Shown here piece after piece: positions 17,024-26,218 of a stretch of 64,000 bases of DNA; the first letter of the stretch is position 1; each line of letters begins with the position of its first letter. Source of the DNA: Verrucomicrobiota bacterium (GTDB taxonomy: Bacteria; Verrucomicrobiota; Verrucomicrobiia; Opitutales; Opitutaceae); the NCBI GenBank assembly GCA_023432225.1, contig JAEYUW010000046.1, forward strand, positions 172,303-236,302. Reading direction: 5' to 3'. Both the position numbers and the translations under genes were made by a program. A model generated the notes under the pieces. That model made no database searches. It saw only the letters and a list, made by a program, of their open reading frames with translations, and had not been told where the DNA came from.

Positions 17024-18679
17024 CTACTCCGGTCGCGCCACGCGCAGCCGGGCCTGATAATCGCGGGCGGAGCGTTCCCAGTTCGCATTGATCTCCGCGG
17101 TTTGCGTGGGTGTGGCGCCGAGTCGATCACGCAGCTGCGCGAAATACAGACTGGCTGGCTCGACCGGTTGGCCGAGCGATACCCAGAGGCCCAAAGGGCG
17201 CTTGTAGGCACCGGCTTCCCGCGGCCCGACGTGGCCGAAGGAGAAGTTCTGTGCCGTCGGCGGCTGCTGCACCGTGAGTCGACCGCGGGTATTCCATGCT
17301 ACGTAGTTGGCGCCGGACCAGCCATGGCCGGTGCCCATGGAGCCGCGGTCCTGGAAGGCGATGTCAGAACTGACGTTGTCGTAGAGACCGCCGGTGGACC
17401 ACCGATGGTGCGGCTCCGAAGTCGCGAACTCCCGGTGCGAAATGCAGTAGACGAAAGCATTCGGTCCGGGAACCCGCGCCCCCACGACGAAGGCGTGGCG
17501 AGCCTCCTCCGAGTAGCAACGGAGCACCAGGTTGAGCTGGCCCTCGAGGTGAAACGGGTAGCGGCGACCGCCGTCGATCTTCGAAACCGGCGCGAGGCTG
17601 GAGCAGTCCTGCTCGGTGATCCACTTGGCGCCGCTCCGCACGAACGCGACGCCATGATAGAAGTGCACCGCGGTCACGTCGCGCACCCAACCGTTCTTCG
17701 CGTGATCGAAACTGACCGCGTTGATCGCGTGTGCCTCGTCGGCTCCGTAGGTGAACTGGTTGCGGTGGGTCAGTTTCACGGCCGCATCGAACTCGGAAAC
17801 TGCACGGAGGTTTTCGATGCCGCACTGGGTGACGCGCGCAGAATCGACGTAAGGCACGACGTTGCCGCCGCCCCAGCGTTCATCGATGGCGCAGGCCAGT
17901 GGCGCGTCGATCGTGACGCGGTTGCCGTCGATCGTGACGCGGTTGCCGTCGATGGCGGTGATCACCCGATCGAAGGCCAAGGTGAACGGCGGCCACTGAA
18001 CTGACGCGCTTCCGTCTGACCGGGGCGGGATGCGATCCATGCCGAGGGCGGTGATCCACGCGGCATTGCCCACGCGGTCGACGAAGACCGTCTGACCCAT
18101 GCGCAGACGTGACGCGTCCGCCACGCGAAAAGCACGTGCCCCGACCGGAACGTAGCGGTCGAAGATCCGCACGCTGCTCCGGCTTTCGCGCTGCGGCGGT
18201 GCGCCGGCGATCGAGATGAGGTCGCGCGGCTGATTGCCCGTAGCGATGACAACCGTGTCGCGCTCGCTTTGCCCTTCACCGCGAAGCACGACGCCGCTGG
18301 CGGCGAGCCGCAGAGTTCCGCTGACGCGATAGGTTCCCCGGGCCAGCACGACCGCGCCGCGCAGGCCGTCTTGCGCCAAGGGGAGGCGACCGACCTCGTC
18401 GAGCGCGGCTTGAATGCGCGCCGTGTCGTCGCCAGATGCGGTGGCTTCGAGTCGAATGCGTTCGATTGCGCGCGGGAGTGGCACGCCACCGCCGCCGTAG
18501 CCGCAGTGCGAAAAATCGAGGAGCGTGTCGCCTTCGGCATTGTAGGGCGCGTAGACGAGTTTCCCGTCGGGCGCCGGACGAACAATCGCGGTGGTCTCGG
18601 TGGCATCTGTGGCACGCGAGGGCAGGGCGGCGAATACCAGCAGGGCCAGCACAGCGAACGAGCGACGATCGAGATTCAT
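17024..18679 (-). CDS. Secreted right-handed beta-helix protein (pectate lyase superfamily-like)
   Basis: 551 residues with a signal peptide (FAVLALLVFAALPSRA). The N-terminal part has the pectate-lyase-3/glycosyl-hydrolase-28-like entry (DDTARIQAALDEVGR, GAVVLARGTYRVSGTL, GVVLRGEG), followed by beta-helix turns (IENLRAVSEF, KNGWVRDVTAVHFYHGVAFVR). No catalytic triad can be assigned. A perfect 21-bp tandem duplication (17906-17947) repeats DGNRVTI within one coil. It is on the same strand as gmd, about 120 bp upstream. It could act on an exopolysaccharide, but that is inference. Confidence 0.75.
   Translation of the reverse strand: MNLDRRSFAVLALLVFAALPSRATDATETTAIVRPAPDGKLVYAPYNAEGDTLLDFSHCGYGGGGVPLPRAIERIRLEATASGDDTARIQAALDEVGRLPLAQDGLRGAVVLARGTYRVSGTLRLAASGVVLRGEGQSERDTVVIATGNQPRDLISIAGAPPQRESRSSVRIFDRYVPVGARAFRVADASRLRMGQTVFVDRVGNAAWITALGMDRIPPRSDGSASVQWPPFTLAFDRVITAIDGNRVTIDGNRVTIDAPLACAIDERWGGGNVVPYVDSARVTQCGIENLRAVSEFDAAVKLTHRNQFTYGADEAHAINAVSFDHAKNGWVRDVTAVHFYHGVAFVRSGAKWITEQDCSSLAPVSKIDGGRRYPFHLEGQLNLVLRCYSEEARHAFVVGARVPGPNAFVYCISHREFATSEPHHRWSTGGLYDNVSSDIAFQDRGSMGTGHGWSGANYVAWNTRGRLTVQQPPTAQNFSFGHVGPREAGAYKRPLGLWVSLGQPVEPASLYFAQLRDRLGATPTQTAEINANWERSARDYQARLRVARPE
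17906..17953. repeat. In-frame 21-bp tandem duplication
   Basis: The unit GTCGATCGTGACGCGGTTGCC occurs twice head to tail and then begins a third time (GTCGAT). Its length is a multiple of three, so it adds seven residues to the beta-helix protein without shifting the frame. Confidence 0.95.
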
Positions 18680-18905
18680 GGGAGAAATTTCCAGTGCCTA
18701 GTGGGGTGAGCCTTGGGCACTACGGAGAGGAGCATATTGTCGCGCCGAGCGCCATCAGGTTGGCGTGGTGGCGTGCTGGTCTCGCGCATCGCGTGGAAGC
18801 GGAGTTGCCGGCACCGGCGCGGTGTCCTACTTTCTGGCCGATCTCCCGCCTCGCGTGCGCCACTCGGTGATGAGCACCGGCATCGTCCTTGATCCCTTTT
18901 CTCCT

Positions 18906-19892
18906 ATGAAAAATCGAATCTTCGCTGGTCCGCCGTCCGTATCCGTCTCGGAGATCGGTCTCGGTTGTTGGCAACTGGGCGGCGCCGATTGGGGCGCGGT
19001 AGATGACGACGCGGCGCTCGCCATTCTGCGCACCGCGGTGGACGCCGGCATCAATTTTATCGACACGGCGGATGTGTATGGCGCGGGCCGCAGCGAGACG
19101 CTGATCGGACGATTCCGTCGCGAGTCCGGTCGGCGCGATTTGTTCATCGCCACCAAGCTGGGCCGCACGGGGGATCTTTACCCGGATAAATACACGGCGG
19201 CCGGCGTCCGCGCCGCCGTCGAAGCGTCGCTCGGACGACTCGGCGTCGACGCGCTGGACTTGGTGCAGTTGCACTGCGTGCCGCCCGCGGTGTTGCGGCA
19301 CGGCGAGATTTTCGAGTGGCTGCGTCAGCTGCGGGCAGAAGGGAAAATTCGTGCGTTCGGCGCGAGCGTCGAAACGGTCGAGGAGGGCCTGTGTTGTCTG
19401 GCCCAGGAAGGTGTCGCGTCGCTGCAGGTGATCTTTAACGTTTTCCGCCAGCTTCCGGCGGAGGAGTTGTTGCCGCGGGCGCAGCGCCAAGGCGTGGCCA
19501 TCATCGTGCGTCTGCCACTCGCGAGCGGTGTGCTCGCCGGAAAATTCACCGCTGCGACGCGGTTCGTTGCTTCCGATCATCGGAACTACAACCGCGACGG
19601 TGCAGCCTTCAACGTCGGCGAAACGTTCGCGGGCATCCCGTTTGAGAAAGCGGTGGAGCTCGCGGATCGCTTGAAGTCGCTCGCGCCCTCCGCGCCGTTG
19701 GCACAGGTGGCGCAGCGCTGGATTCTCGATCATCCGGCGGTAACGACCGTCATCACCGGCGCCAGCCGCGTCGATCAGGTGACAAGCAATGCGTCGGTCT
19801 CGGCGCTCCCGCCGCTGGCGGCGGAGACGCACGCGGCCTTCGCGCGTTTCTATCGCGACGAAGTGCGGCAACACATCCGCGGACCTTACTGA
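18906..19892 (+). CDS. Aldo/keto reductase
   Basis: 328 residues. The AKR tetrad is visible: Asp and Tyr in GINFIDTADVYGAGRSE, Lys in FIATKLGRTGD, His in DLVQLHCVPP. The C-terminal NADP-binding part contains TTVITGASRVDQVTSN. This matches the general aldose/glyceraldehyde-type AKRs of polysaccharide-degrading bacteria; the exact substrate is not readable. The ATG at 18906 starts the family motif; the 47 codons upstream are not conserved. It diverges from the beta-helix gene. Confidence 0.9.
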   Translation: MKNRIFAGPPSVSVSEIGLGCWQLGGADWGAVDDDAALAILRTAVDAGINFIDTADVYGAGRSETLIGRFRRESGRRDLFIATKLGRTGDLYPDKYTAAGVRAAVEASLGRLGVDALDLVQLHCVPPAVLRHGEIFEWLRQLRAEGKIRAFGASVETVEEGLCCLAQEGVASLQVIFNVFRQLPAEELLPRAQRQGVAIIVRLPLASGVLAGKFTAATRFVASDHRNYNRDGAAFNVGETFAGIPFEKAVELADRLKSLAPSAPLAQVAQRWILDHPAVTTVITGASRVDQVTSNASVSALPPLAAETHAAFARFYRDEVRQHIRGPY

Positions 19893-20384
19893 AACGGCGA
19901 TGCGTATGCTGCGTTGGTGGGCGTTGTAGGTTGGGGCTGCAGGCGTCCAGCGCAGAAACGATCGCAGCTCACGCTGCATTTTGACGGCTTAGTCATCTGG
20001 TCCACCGGCTGGTGGCATGATGCGGACAAGGAAATGGACAAACTCGTCCGCCACTTGCGCGCGATCCGTCCGGTCGGTCGTTCCGGAGGAAATTGACCGC
20101 GATGGAATCGCCCGCCTTCCCCCTTCCCAGCGTTCTGTGCTGATCGCGCTGCAAAACGAACTCGGGTGCTTTATCGCCGAGGAGCATGCGACCCGGCCGG
20201 CGCGCGCCTGTTCATCACGTGGGTAGGGGACGCATGCCGGAGGTGCTGCGCGCGGATCGGCTAGCGCGGCGAATCGCGTCGTGGGCCTTTTCTCCACCGC
20301 GAAAAGTCAGGATGCGCGATTCCGGGTGCCTTCGCCCGGGTTGGCTTTTCGCGGAGCGCTCTGACGACGCGGATTGTGTCAGTG
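19893..20384. other. Intergenic region without a recognisable gene
   Basis: 492 bp. Short open frames on both strands have no family-like features. GTAGGTTGGGGCTGCAGGC near 19926 may be a decayed GTAG-type repeat. CCGGGTG-CCTT-CGCCCGG at 20322-20339 is a 7-bp hairpin downstream of the minus-strand tRNA-Ser, without a good T tract. Confidence 0.5.
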
Positions 20385-20472
20385 TGGCGGAAGGGGAGGG
20401 ATTCGAACCCCCGGAGGCTTGCGCCTCAGCGGTTTTCAAGACCGCCGCAATAGACCACTCTGCCACCCTTCC
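20385..20472 (-). tRNA. tRNA-Ser (TGA)
   Basis: On the minus strand: acceptor GGAAGGG/CCCTTCC, anticodon loop with TGA, a long variable arm (GAGGCGCAAGCCTC), T loop TTCGAAT, encoded CCA. The long variable arm is diagnostic for serine. Confidence 0.96.
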
Positions 20473-20565
20473 GTGGACGCGAGAAAAGCGCTGGCAGCGT
20501 TGGCGGTTTTCGCGCAGTGTCCAGCCCGCAACTCGCTCGCGGGGCCACGCGGCGGAAACCACGCC

Positions 20566-21771
20566 ATGGCCTCTCCCGAACTCAGCGTCGCCGAAATGCA
20601 GGGCCTCTACGGGCCGTTCACGATGCACGAGCGCGTCGTGCAGAAAATTTGGTTGCAACAGGATTTTGCCGCCACGCGAGCGACGCTCGCCGACGGAACG
20701 GCGCTCGAAATCGTCTCGCCGGGGCGCTGGAATTTGCTCGGCGGTCCCGACTTCAAGCACGCGCAACTGCGCATCGGCGGACGCGAAGTGATCGGCGACA
20801 TCGAAGTGCATTTCTATGCGCAGGATTGGACGTCGCACGGCCACGCGGAAAACCCGGCGTATGCGGACGTCGTGCTGCATGTGCTGCTTTTCCCGCCGGC
20901 ATCCGGAGCACGAACGCAGCGACGTGCCGATGGAACAGAAATCCCGGCGCTCGTCTTGTTGCCTCTGTTGCATCGCGATCTCGAGGAATACGCCGCGGAT
21001 GATGCGCTGGAGGCCCTCACCGCGCGCGATGAGTGGCGCCGACTCGAAGAACTCGCGAACCTGCCGCCGAGTGAACTGCGCATGCGAGTGCAGGATCTCG
21101 CGGAAAAGCGTTGGAGCGCGAAAGTGGCCAGCGCGCGTCTCCGCGTGACGAAGGTCGGCTTCGCCGGCGCCGCGCATCACACCGCGCTGGAGATTCTCGG
21201 CTACCGCCACAATCGCGTGCCGATGTTGGCGACGGCCGAACGCTGGCCGCTCGAGGCGTGGCGAAACGGTGCCGTGCCCGGGGAGGCGCTCGCGATCGTC
21301 CACGGTTGGCAAAACCACGGCGTGCGTCCGGCGAACCATCCGCGCACGCGGCTCGCGCAGTATGCGCAGTGGGTCGCGCGCGTGCCGGATTGGCCGCAGC
21401 GGTTGGTGGCGTGGGGCGAGATCTTGCCGACACTTGCGTTGCTGCCGGACGTGCCGACCGCGCACGTGCGGCGCGCCGGGCAATTCCGGCGGCTGCGCGA
21501 AGCACTCAGTCGGGAAGTGGTGGGGGACGTGATCGGTGGTCCGCGTTTCAACACGCTCGTTTGCGATGGGTTCCTGCCGCTGCTGGCCGCTGTGTCGGAT
21601 CGTCCCGGACTCGACGTTTTCTGGGGGCACTGGTTCGCCGGTGATCTGCCCGACGCGGTCCGACGCGGCCTGAGGAAGCTGTCGTTGTCGGGCTCGCGCG
21701 ACCACCCTCTCTGCCACGGCGTTGCCCAAGGTCTGCTGGCCTGGCTGATCGCGCGCGAATTTCGGGCGTAA
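20566..21771 (+). CDS. DUF2851 family protein
   Basis: 401 residues. The start SPELSVAEMQGLYGPFTMHE and the LGGPDFKHAQLRIGG/GDIEVHFYAQDW block are characteristic of DUF2851 proteins of Bacteroidota and Verrucomicrobiota. ILGYRHNRVPM and the C-terminal WFAGDLPDAVRRGL also fit. Function is unknown; the GDIEVH element resembles a nuclease-like PD-(D/E)xK core, which I only suggest. ATG 20566 is chosen because the longer open frame upstream runs through the antisense of tRNA-Ser. The nusA promoter region follows. Confidence 0.8.
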   Translation: MASPELSVAEMQGLYGPFTMHERVVQKIWLQQDFAATRATLADGTALEIVSPGRWNLLGGPDFKHAQLRIGGREVIGDIEVHFYAQDWTSHGHAENPAYADVVLHVLLFPPASGARTQRRADGTEIPALVLLPLLHRDLEEYAADDALEALTARDEWRRLEELANLPPSELRMRVQDLAEKRWSAKVASARLRVTKVGFAGAAHHTALEILGYRHNRVPMLATAERWPLEAWRNGAVPGEALAIVHGWQNHGVRPANHPRTRLAQYAQWVARVPDWPQRLVAWGEILPTLALLPDVPTAHVRRAGQFRRLREALSREVVGDVIGGPRFNTLVCDGFLPLLAAVSDRPGLDVFWGHWFAGDLPDAVRRGLRKLSLSGSRDHPLCHGVAQGLLAWLIAREFRA

Positions 21772-21801
21772 GTGCCTGTCAATCCGCTATAGGCGGCGTG
21801 C

Positions 21802-21831
21802 TTGACAACGCGCGGGGACGGCAGCTACCTT
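21802..21831 (+). promoter_or_regulatory. Putative sigma-70-like promoter of the nusA operon
   Basis: TTGACA at 21802 is followed after 18 bases by TACCTT (or CTACCT after 17). It lies between DUF2851 and the terminator-like leader of nusA, about 80 bp before the start codon. Confidence 0.5.
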
Positions 21832-21864
21832 GCGCGCTCACTTAAAGTTCACTTTCCACAAGTG

Positions 21865-21893
21865 GGCGGGCCTCCGGGTCCCGCCTTTTTTTT
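21865..21893 (+). terminator. Terminator-like hairpin in the nusA leader (attenuator candidate)
   Basis: GGCGGG...CCCGCC with a 9-base loop is followed by eight T. It lies downstream of the putative promoter and 18 bp before the nusA ATG, so it would stop nusA transcription unless bypassed. GTGGG (21862) and CCCAC (21894) can extend or compete with the stem. Confidence 0.7.
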
Positions 21894-21911
21894 CCCACCA
21901 CACCAACCATC

Positions 21912-23144
21912 ATGAGCAGCGAAATCCTGTCCGTCCTCGAATACATGGAGAAGGAGAAAGGCATTCCCCGTGCCGATATGATCTCCGCCATTGTGAACGC
22001 CATCAAGACGGCGGCGCTGAAGGGCGTGAATTCGGGCCAGGACCTCAAGATCGAGATCAGCCCGAAGAACGGGCAGCTCAAGGCTTGGGCAGTGATGAAG
22101 GTGGTGGATTCCGTTTCCGATCCGAAGACGCAGATTCACGTGGAGAAAGCGCAAGTGTTCAAAGCCGGCGCCGTCATCGGTGAGTCGATCGAAAAGGAAA
22201 TCGATCCGTCCTACCTCGGCCGCATCGCGGCGCAGACCGCGCGTCAGGCGATCATGCAGCGCCTTCGCCAGTTCGAGAAGGAGCGCATCTACGACGACTT
22301 CAAGGACTCCGTCGGCGACATCGTCAGCGGCACCGTGCGCCGTCGCGAGCGCAACGATCTCTTCATCGACCTCGGCAAGGCCGAGGCCGTCATGCCGGGC
22401 AAGGAGCAGGTCCCCGGTGAAGAATACGCTCCGGGCGAGCGCATCCGCTGCTTCCTGCTCGAGATCGAAAATTCCAGCCGCGGCCCCGAAGTCATCCTCA
22501 GCCGCGCCACGCCGAAATTTGTCCGCCGCCTCTTCGAACTCGAAGTCACCGAGATCGCCGACGGCACGGTGAAGATCGAAGCGTTCGCCCGCGAGCCGGG
22601 TTATCGCACGAAGATCGCCGTCACGAGCACTGACCCGAAAGTCGATCCCGTCGGCGCGTGCGTCGGCGCCCGCGGTGCCCGCGTGAAGAGCATCGTCCGC
22701 GAACTCGGCGGCGAGAAGATCGATATCATCCCTTACCACGCCGATCCGAAGGAAATGCTGGTCGAGGCACTCAAGCCCGCGGTGCCGCGCGAAATCGTGC
22801 TCGACGAAAAGAACAAGCGCATGCTCGTTCGCGTCGCCAACGAGGACCTCGCCGTCGCCATCGGCCGCAAGGGCCAGAACGCGCGCCTCACCTCGCGCCT
22901 CGTCGGCTGGCGCCTCGACATCGAGGAGTGGAAAGCCACCGCTTCCGATCCCCGCGCGCAGGCCATCAGCGCACTGGTCGGCGCGTTTGGTTTCGACAAC
23001 GTCATTGCCGAGCGCCTCGTCGCCAACGGCATCAATTCGCCCGCCGCCTTCGAGGGCGTCGAAGCGAACGACTTGGTCGATATGGGCTTCTCCGCCGAAG
23101 AGGCGCAGGGCGTCATCGCCAAGGTCTCCGGGGCTTCTGCCTGA
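21912..23144 (+). CDS. nusA: Transcription termination/antitermination protein NusA
   Basis: 410 residues. N-terminal RNA-polymerase-binding domain (1-125, with DPSYLGRIAAQTARQAIMQRLR), S1 domain (SGTVRRRERNDLFIDLGKAEAVMP), then two KH domains (VDPVGACVGARGARVKSIVRELGGEKIDII and AVAIGRKGQNARLTSRLVGW). The C-terminal ~60 residues (FGFDNVIAERLVANGINSPAAFE) form one helix-hairpin-helix-like acidic repeat. It binds RNA polymerase and nascent RNA to control pausing. It heads the infB operon, and its leader holds a terminator, consistent with autoregulation as known for nusA operons elsewhere. rimP is not immediately upstream. Confidence 0.96.
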   Translation: MSSEILSVLEYMEKEKGIPRADMISAIVNAIKTAALKGVNSGQDLKIEISPKNGQLKAWAVMKVVDSVSDPKTQIHVEKAQVFKAGAVIGESIEKEIDPSYLGRIAAQTARQAIMQRLRQFEKERIYDDFKDSVGDIVSGTVRRRERNDLFIDLGKAEAVMPGKEQVPGEEYAPGERIRCFLLEIENSSRGPEVILSRATPKFVRRLFELEVTEIADGTVKIEAFAREPGYRTKIAVTSTDPKVDPVGACVGARGARVKSIVRELGGEKIDIIPYHADPKEMLVEALKPAVPREIVLDEKNKRMLVRVANEDLAVAIGRKGQNARLTSRLVGWRLDIEEWKATASDPRAQAISALVGAFGFDNVIAERLVANGINSPAAFEGVEANDLVDMGFSAEEAQGVIAKVSGASA

Positions 23145-23193
23145 TTTTCACTTACGCTACGCAACGTTACTCTCTTACTGACACACCGACTTA

Positions 23194-25773
23194 ATGAGCG
23201 CCCGCATTCACGAGATCGCCAAACAATACAAGGTTGAGGCCAAGGAGATGCTCTCTTGGCTCAAGGAGCAGGGCTTTGTCTCAGCGGACACCAAGTCGGT
23301 CTCGAGCACCGTCAGCAAGATCTACTACGACGAGATCGAGAAGCACTGGGGCGCCAAAGCCGCTGCGGCCGACGCCGCGCCGTCCGCGCCCGCTGCCGTC
23401 GAGAGCCCCGCGGCGCCCGAGTCTGCGGTTCCGCACGTGAAGTTGCCCGCAGGAGTCTTCGTGAAGAGCGCGCAAGACGTCGCGCGCGAGAAGGAGGAAG
23501 CTGCCAAAGCTGCCGCGGCCGCGAAGGCCGCTGCCGCCGCTGCGGCTGCGCCTGCCCCGGTGACGCCGCCGCCCGCGCCCGCGGCTCCGGTGGCGCCGGC
23601 CCCGAAGGCTCCGCCTCCCGTCGTGGCTCCGCCCACCTTCAAGGCTGCGCCGGTGCCACCACCGTTGATGCCGCGCCCAGCTGCGCCGGCGCCTGTGTCG
23701 ACGCCTGCCGCCGCGCCGGCTCCGGCTCCAGTTTTGGCGCCGAAGCCCGCACCCGTTGCTCCGGTCGCTCCCGCGCCCGTCGCGAAGGCCGCGCCAACTC
23801 CGCCGCCTGCGCCTATGGCGAAGGCTCCAAGCATGCCGCCGCCGCCGCCGGCTCCCGCTGCGCGCCCGGCCTCATCGCCCGGCATGCCGCCGCCGCCGCC
23901 CGCATTCAAGGCCCCGCCGGCTCCTCCGGCTGCTCCGACCGTCTCGTCCGTTACCGTGACGGAAGAGGGCGGAGTGAAGATCATTCACCTCAAGCCGCCG
24001 ATCATCGTCCGCGACTTCGCCGTCGCGCTCGGCCTCAAGCCGTTCAAGCTGATCTCCGAGCTCATGGAGATGAGCATCTTCGCGTCGATGAATCAGTCGA
24101 TCGACGAAGCGGTGGCGAACAAGCTCGCCGAGAAACACGGCTTCCTCCTCGACATCAAACACCGCGGCGAACAGCCGCAAGTCAGCCCGAAGGAAAAGAA
24201 GGAAGAGGAGAAAAAATCGCGCGAGGAAAAGGCACGCGAAGAGGACATCAAAAATCTCACGCCGCGTCCGCCGGTCGTGGTCATCATGGGCCACGTCGAC
24301 CACGGCAAGACTTCGCTGCTCGACGCTATCCGCAAGGCCAACGTCGCGGCCGGCGAGTTTGGCGGCATCACGCAGCACATCGGCGCCTACCAGATCGAGC
24401 ACAACGGCAAAAAAATCACCTTTCTCGACACGCCCGGTCACGCGGCCTTCTCGGCGATGCGCGAACGCGGCGCGAACGTCACCGACATCGCGGTGCTCGT
24501 CGTCGCGGCGGATGACGGCTTCATGCCGCAGACCGACGAGGCGCTGAAGCACGCGCAGAACGCCAAGGTCAACCTCATGGTCGCCGTCAACAAGATGGAC
24601 GTGAAGGGTGCGAACCTCGATCGCGTGAAGGGCCAGATGCAGGAGCGCAACATCGCCCCCGAAGACTGGGGCGGCGACGTCATCACCGTTCCCGTCGCGG
24701 CAATCAAGAACCAGGGCATCACTGAGCTCCTCGACTACATTCTCCTCCAGACCGAAGTCCTCGACCTGAAGGCCAACCCGAAGGCGGAAGCCAGCGGCGT
24801 GGTCATCGAGTCCGAGGTCGAAGTCGGCCGCGGCGCGCTCGCGACGGTCATTGTCCAGCGCGGCACGCTCCGCGTCGGCGACGCGCTGGTATGCGGCCCG
24901 CACTGGTGCAAGGTCCGCGCGATGTTCGATGACGCCGGCAACAATGTGAAGGAAGCCCCGCCGTCCGCGCCCGTGCGCGTCATCGGCTGGTCCGGCACGC
25001 CGGACTCCGGCATGAAATTTTCCGCGGTGAAAAACGCCCGCGAGGCCGAGAAGATGGCCGAGGAAGCCGAGCACCTGCTCAAGAAGGAAGCGGTCACCGC
25101 CGCGGCGGTGCCGAAGGATACGTCGATCGACGCGCTCTTCGCCAACATCGCCGCCACGCAGGAGAAGGTCCTCAAGGTTGTGCTCAAGTCCGACGTCTAC
25201 GGCTCCGTCGAAGCGGTCCGCAACGTTCTCGAGAACATCAAGAGCGCCAAGGTGAAACTCGACATCGTCGCCTCCGACGTGGGCATCGTCACCAAGAACG
25301 ATGTGCTCATGGCCAGCGCCGCGAAAGCCGTCATCATCGGCTTCAACACGAAGCAGGAAAATGGCGTCACCCCGCTCGCGAAGCACCACGGCGTCACCAT
25401 CGAACACTTCAACATCATCTACGAACTCGGCGACCGCGTGAAGGAGATGATGGCCGACCTGCTCGACCCCGATCTCAAGGAAAACAAACTCGGAGTCGCC
25501 GAAGTCCGCCAGGTGTTCCCGATCTCGCACGGCTTCGTGGCCGGCTGTCTCGTCACCGAGGGCAAGATCAACCGCAACATCTCCGCCCGCGTCCGCCGCG
25601 GCAAGGAATCGGTCTTCGAAGGCAAGGTCGGCACGCTCCGTCGTTTCAAGGACGACGCGAACGAAGTCCGCGCCGGCCTCGAGTGCGGTATCCGCCTCGA
25701 CGGCTTCGACGGATACCAACCCGGCGACAAGATCGAGTGCTTCGAGATCCAGAAGGTTAGAGCTTCGCTCTGA
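23194..25773 (+). CDS. infB: Translation initiation factor IF-2
   Basis: 859 residues. An N-terminal IF2_N helical module (1-52) is followed by about 200 residues of Ala/Pro-rich low complexity, then a second IF2_N-like module (VRDFAVALGLKPFKLISELMEM). The GTPase domain begins near residue 360 with VIMGHVDHGKTSLLD (P-loop), DTPGHAAFSAMR (G3) and NKMD (G4). Domain II, III and the fMet-tRNA-binding C-terminal beta-barrel complete it (SHGFVAGCLVTEGKINRN). It loads initiator tRNA on the 30S subunit. It follows nusA by 49 bp. An AAAATCGA palindrome separates it from rbfA. Confidence 0.97.
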   Translation: MSARIHEIAKQYKVEAKEMLSWLKEQGFVSADTKSVSSTVSKIYYDEIEKHWGAKAAAADAAPSAPAAVESPAAPESAVPHVKLPAGVFVKSAQDVAREKEEAAKAAAAAKAAAAAAAAPAPVTPPPAPAAPVAPAPKAPPPVVAPPTFKAAPVPPPLMPRPAAPAPVSTPAAAPAPAPVLAPKPAPVAPVAPAPVAKAAPTPPPAPMAKAPSMPPPPPAPAARPASSPGMPPPPPAFKAPPAPPAAPTVSSVTVTEEGGVKIIHLKPPIIVRDFAVALGLKPFKLISELMEMSIFASMNQSIDEAVANKLAEKHGFLLDIKHRGEQPQVSPKEKKEEEKKSREEKAREEDIKNLTPRPPVVVIMGHVDHGKTSLLDAIRKANVAAGEFGGITQHIGAYQIEHNGKKITFLDTPGHAAFSAMRERGANVTDIAVLVVAADDGFMPQTDEALKHAQNAKVNLMVAVNKMDVKGANLDRVKGQMQERNIAPEDWGGDVITVPVAAIKNQGITELLDYILLQTEVLDLKANPKAEASGVVIESEVEVGRGALATVIVQRGTLRVGDALVCGPHWCKVRAMFDDAGNNVKEAPPSAPVRVIGWSGTPDSGMKFSAVKNAREAEKMAEEAEHLLKKEAVTAAAVPKDTSIDALFANIAATQEKVLKVVLKSDVYGSVEAVRNVLENIKSAKVKLDIVASDVGIVTKNDVLMASAAKAVIIGFNTKQENGVTPLAKHHGVTIEHFNIIYELGDRVKEMMADLLDPDLKENKLGVAEVRQVFPISHGFVAGCLVTEGKINRNISARVRRGKESVFEGKVGTLRRFKDDANEVRAGLECGIRLDGFDGYQPGDKIECFEIQKVRASL

Positions 25774-25860
25774 TTTTCGATTTTGGGTTCTCGATTTTCG
25801 ACCTCGCCTCGCGCCGCCGCTCCGGCAATCGAAAATCGAGAATCGAAAATCCAAAATTCC
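25773..25860. repeat. AAAATCGA word-repeat palindrome
   Basis: ATTTTCGATTTTGGGTTCTC at the left is the reverse complement, with few changes, of GAGAATCGAAAATCCAAAAT at the right; the centre is GC-rich. It fills the whole infB-rbfA gap, starting inside the infB stop codon and ending 1 bp before the rbfA ATG. Confidence 0.85.
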
Positions 25861-25861
25861 G

Positions 25862-26218
25862 ATGTCCAACCGACTTCTCCGCGTCAACGAGCTGCTGCAG
25901 CGCGAAATCAGCGCCTACCTGCGCAAGCGCTATACCAGCGAGGCGACGCGTCTGACCATCTCCGGCGCCGATGTCACGGGCGACCTGCGCGAGGCCAAGA
26001 TCTATTACACCGTCATCGGCTCCGATCCCGACGAGATCGCGAAGACGGGTCGTTGGCTGCGTTCGAAGGTTGTCGAAATTCGCGGCGTCGTCGCGAAAAA
26101 CGTCGTGATGCGCCACGTGCCGACGCTGACGTTCCATCATGACGCGTCCGGCGAGCGCGCCGTGCGCATCGAAAGCCTGATCGACGAACTCGATAAACAA
26201 GCGAAGAAGCCGGAATGA
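25862..26218 (+). CDS. rbfA: 30S ribosome-binding factor A
   Basis: 118 residues, the usual length. NRLLRVNELLQREISAYLRKR is the KH-type N-terminal helix, GADVTGDLREAKIYYTVIG is the central strand region, and RIESLIDELDK is the family's C-terminal helix. It matures the 16S rRNA 5' end in 30S assembly. It overlaps the next gene by ATGA. Its ATG directly abuts a palindromic repeat and has no Shine-Dalgarno motif. Confidence 0.94.
   Translation: MSNRLLRVNELLQREISAYLRKRYTSEATRLTISGADVTGDLREAKIYYTVIGSDPDEIAKTGRWLRSKVVEIRGVVAKNVVMRHVPTLTFHHDASGERAVRIESLIDELDKQAKKPE

Noticed and set aside
19989..20297. Open frames of 60-100 codons on both strands between the aldo/keto reductase and tRNA-Ser
   Set aside because: No start context, motif or composition supports a gene; both strands are equally open because of high GC.
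20374..20565. N-terminal extension of the DUF2851 protein
   Set aside because: It reads through the antisense of tRNA-Ser and has no conservation signals; ATG 20566 matches the family start.
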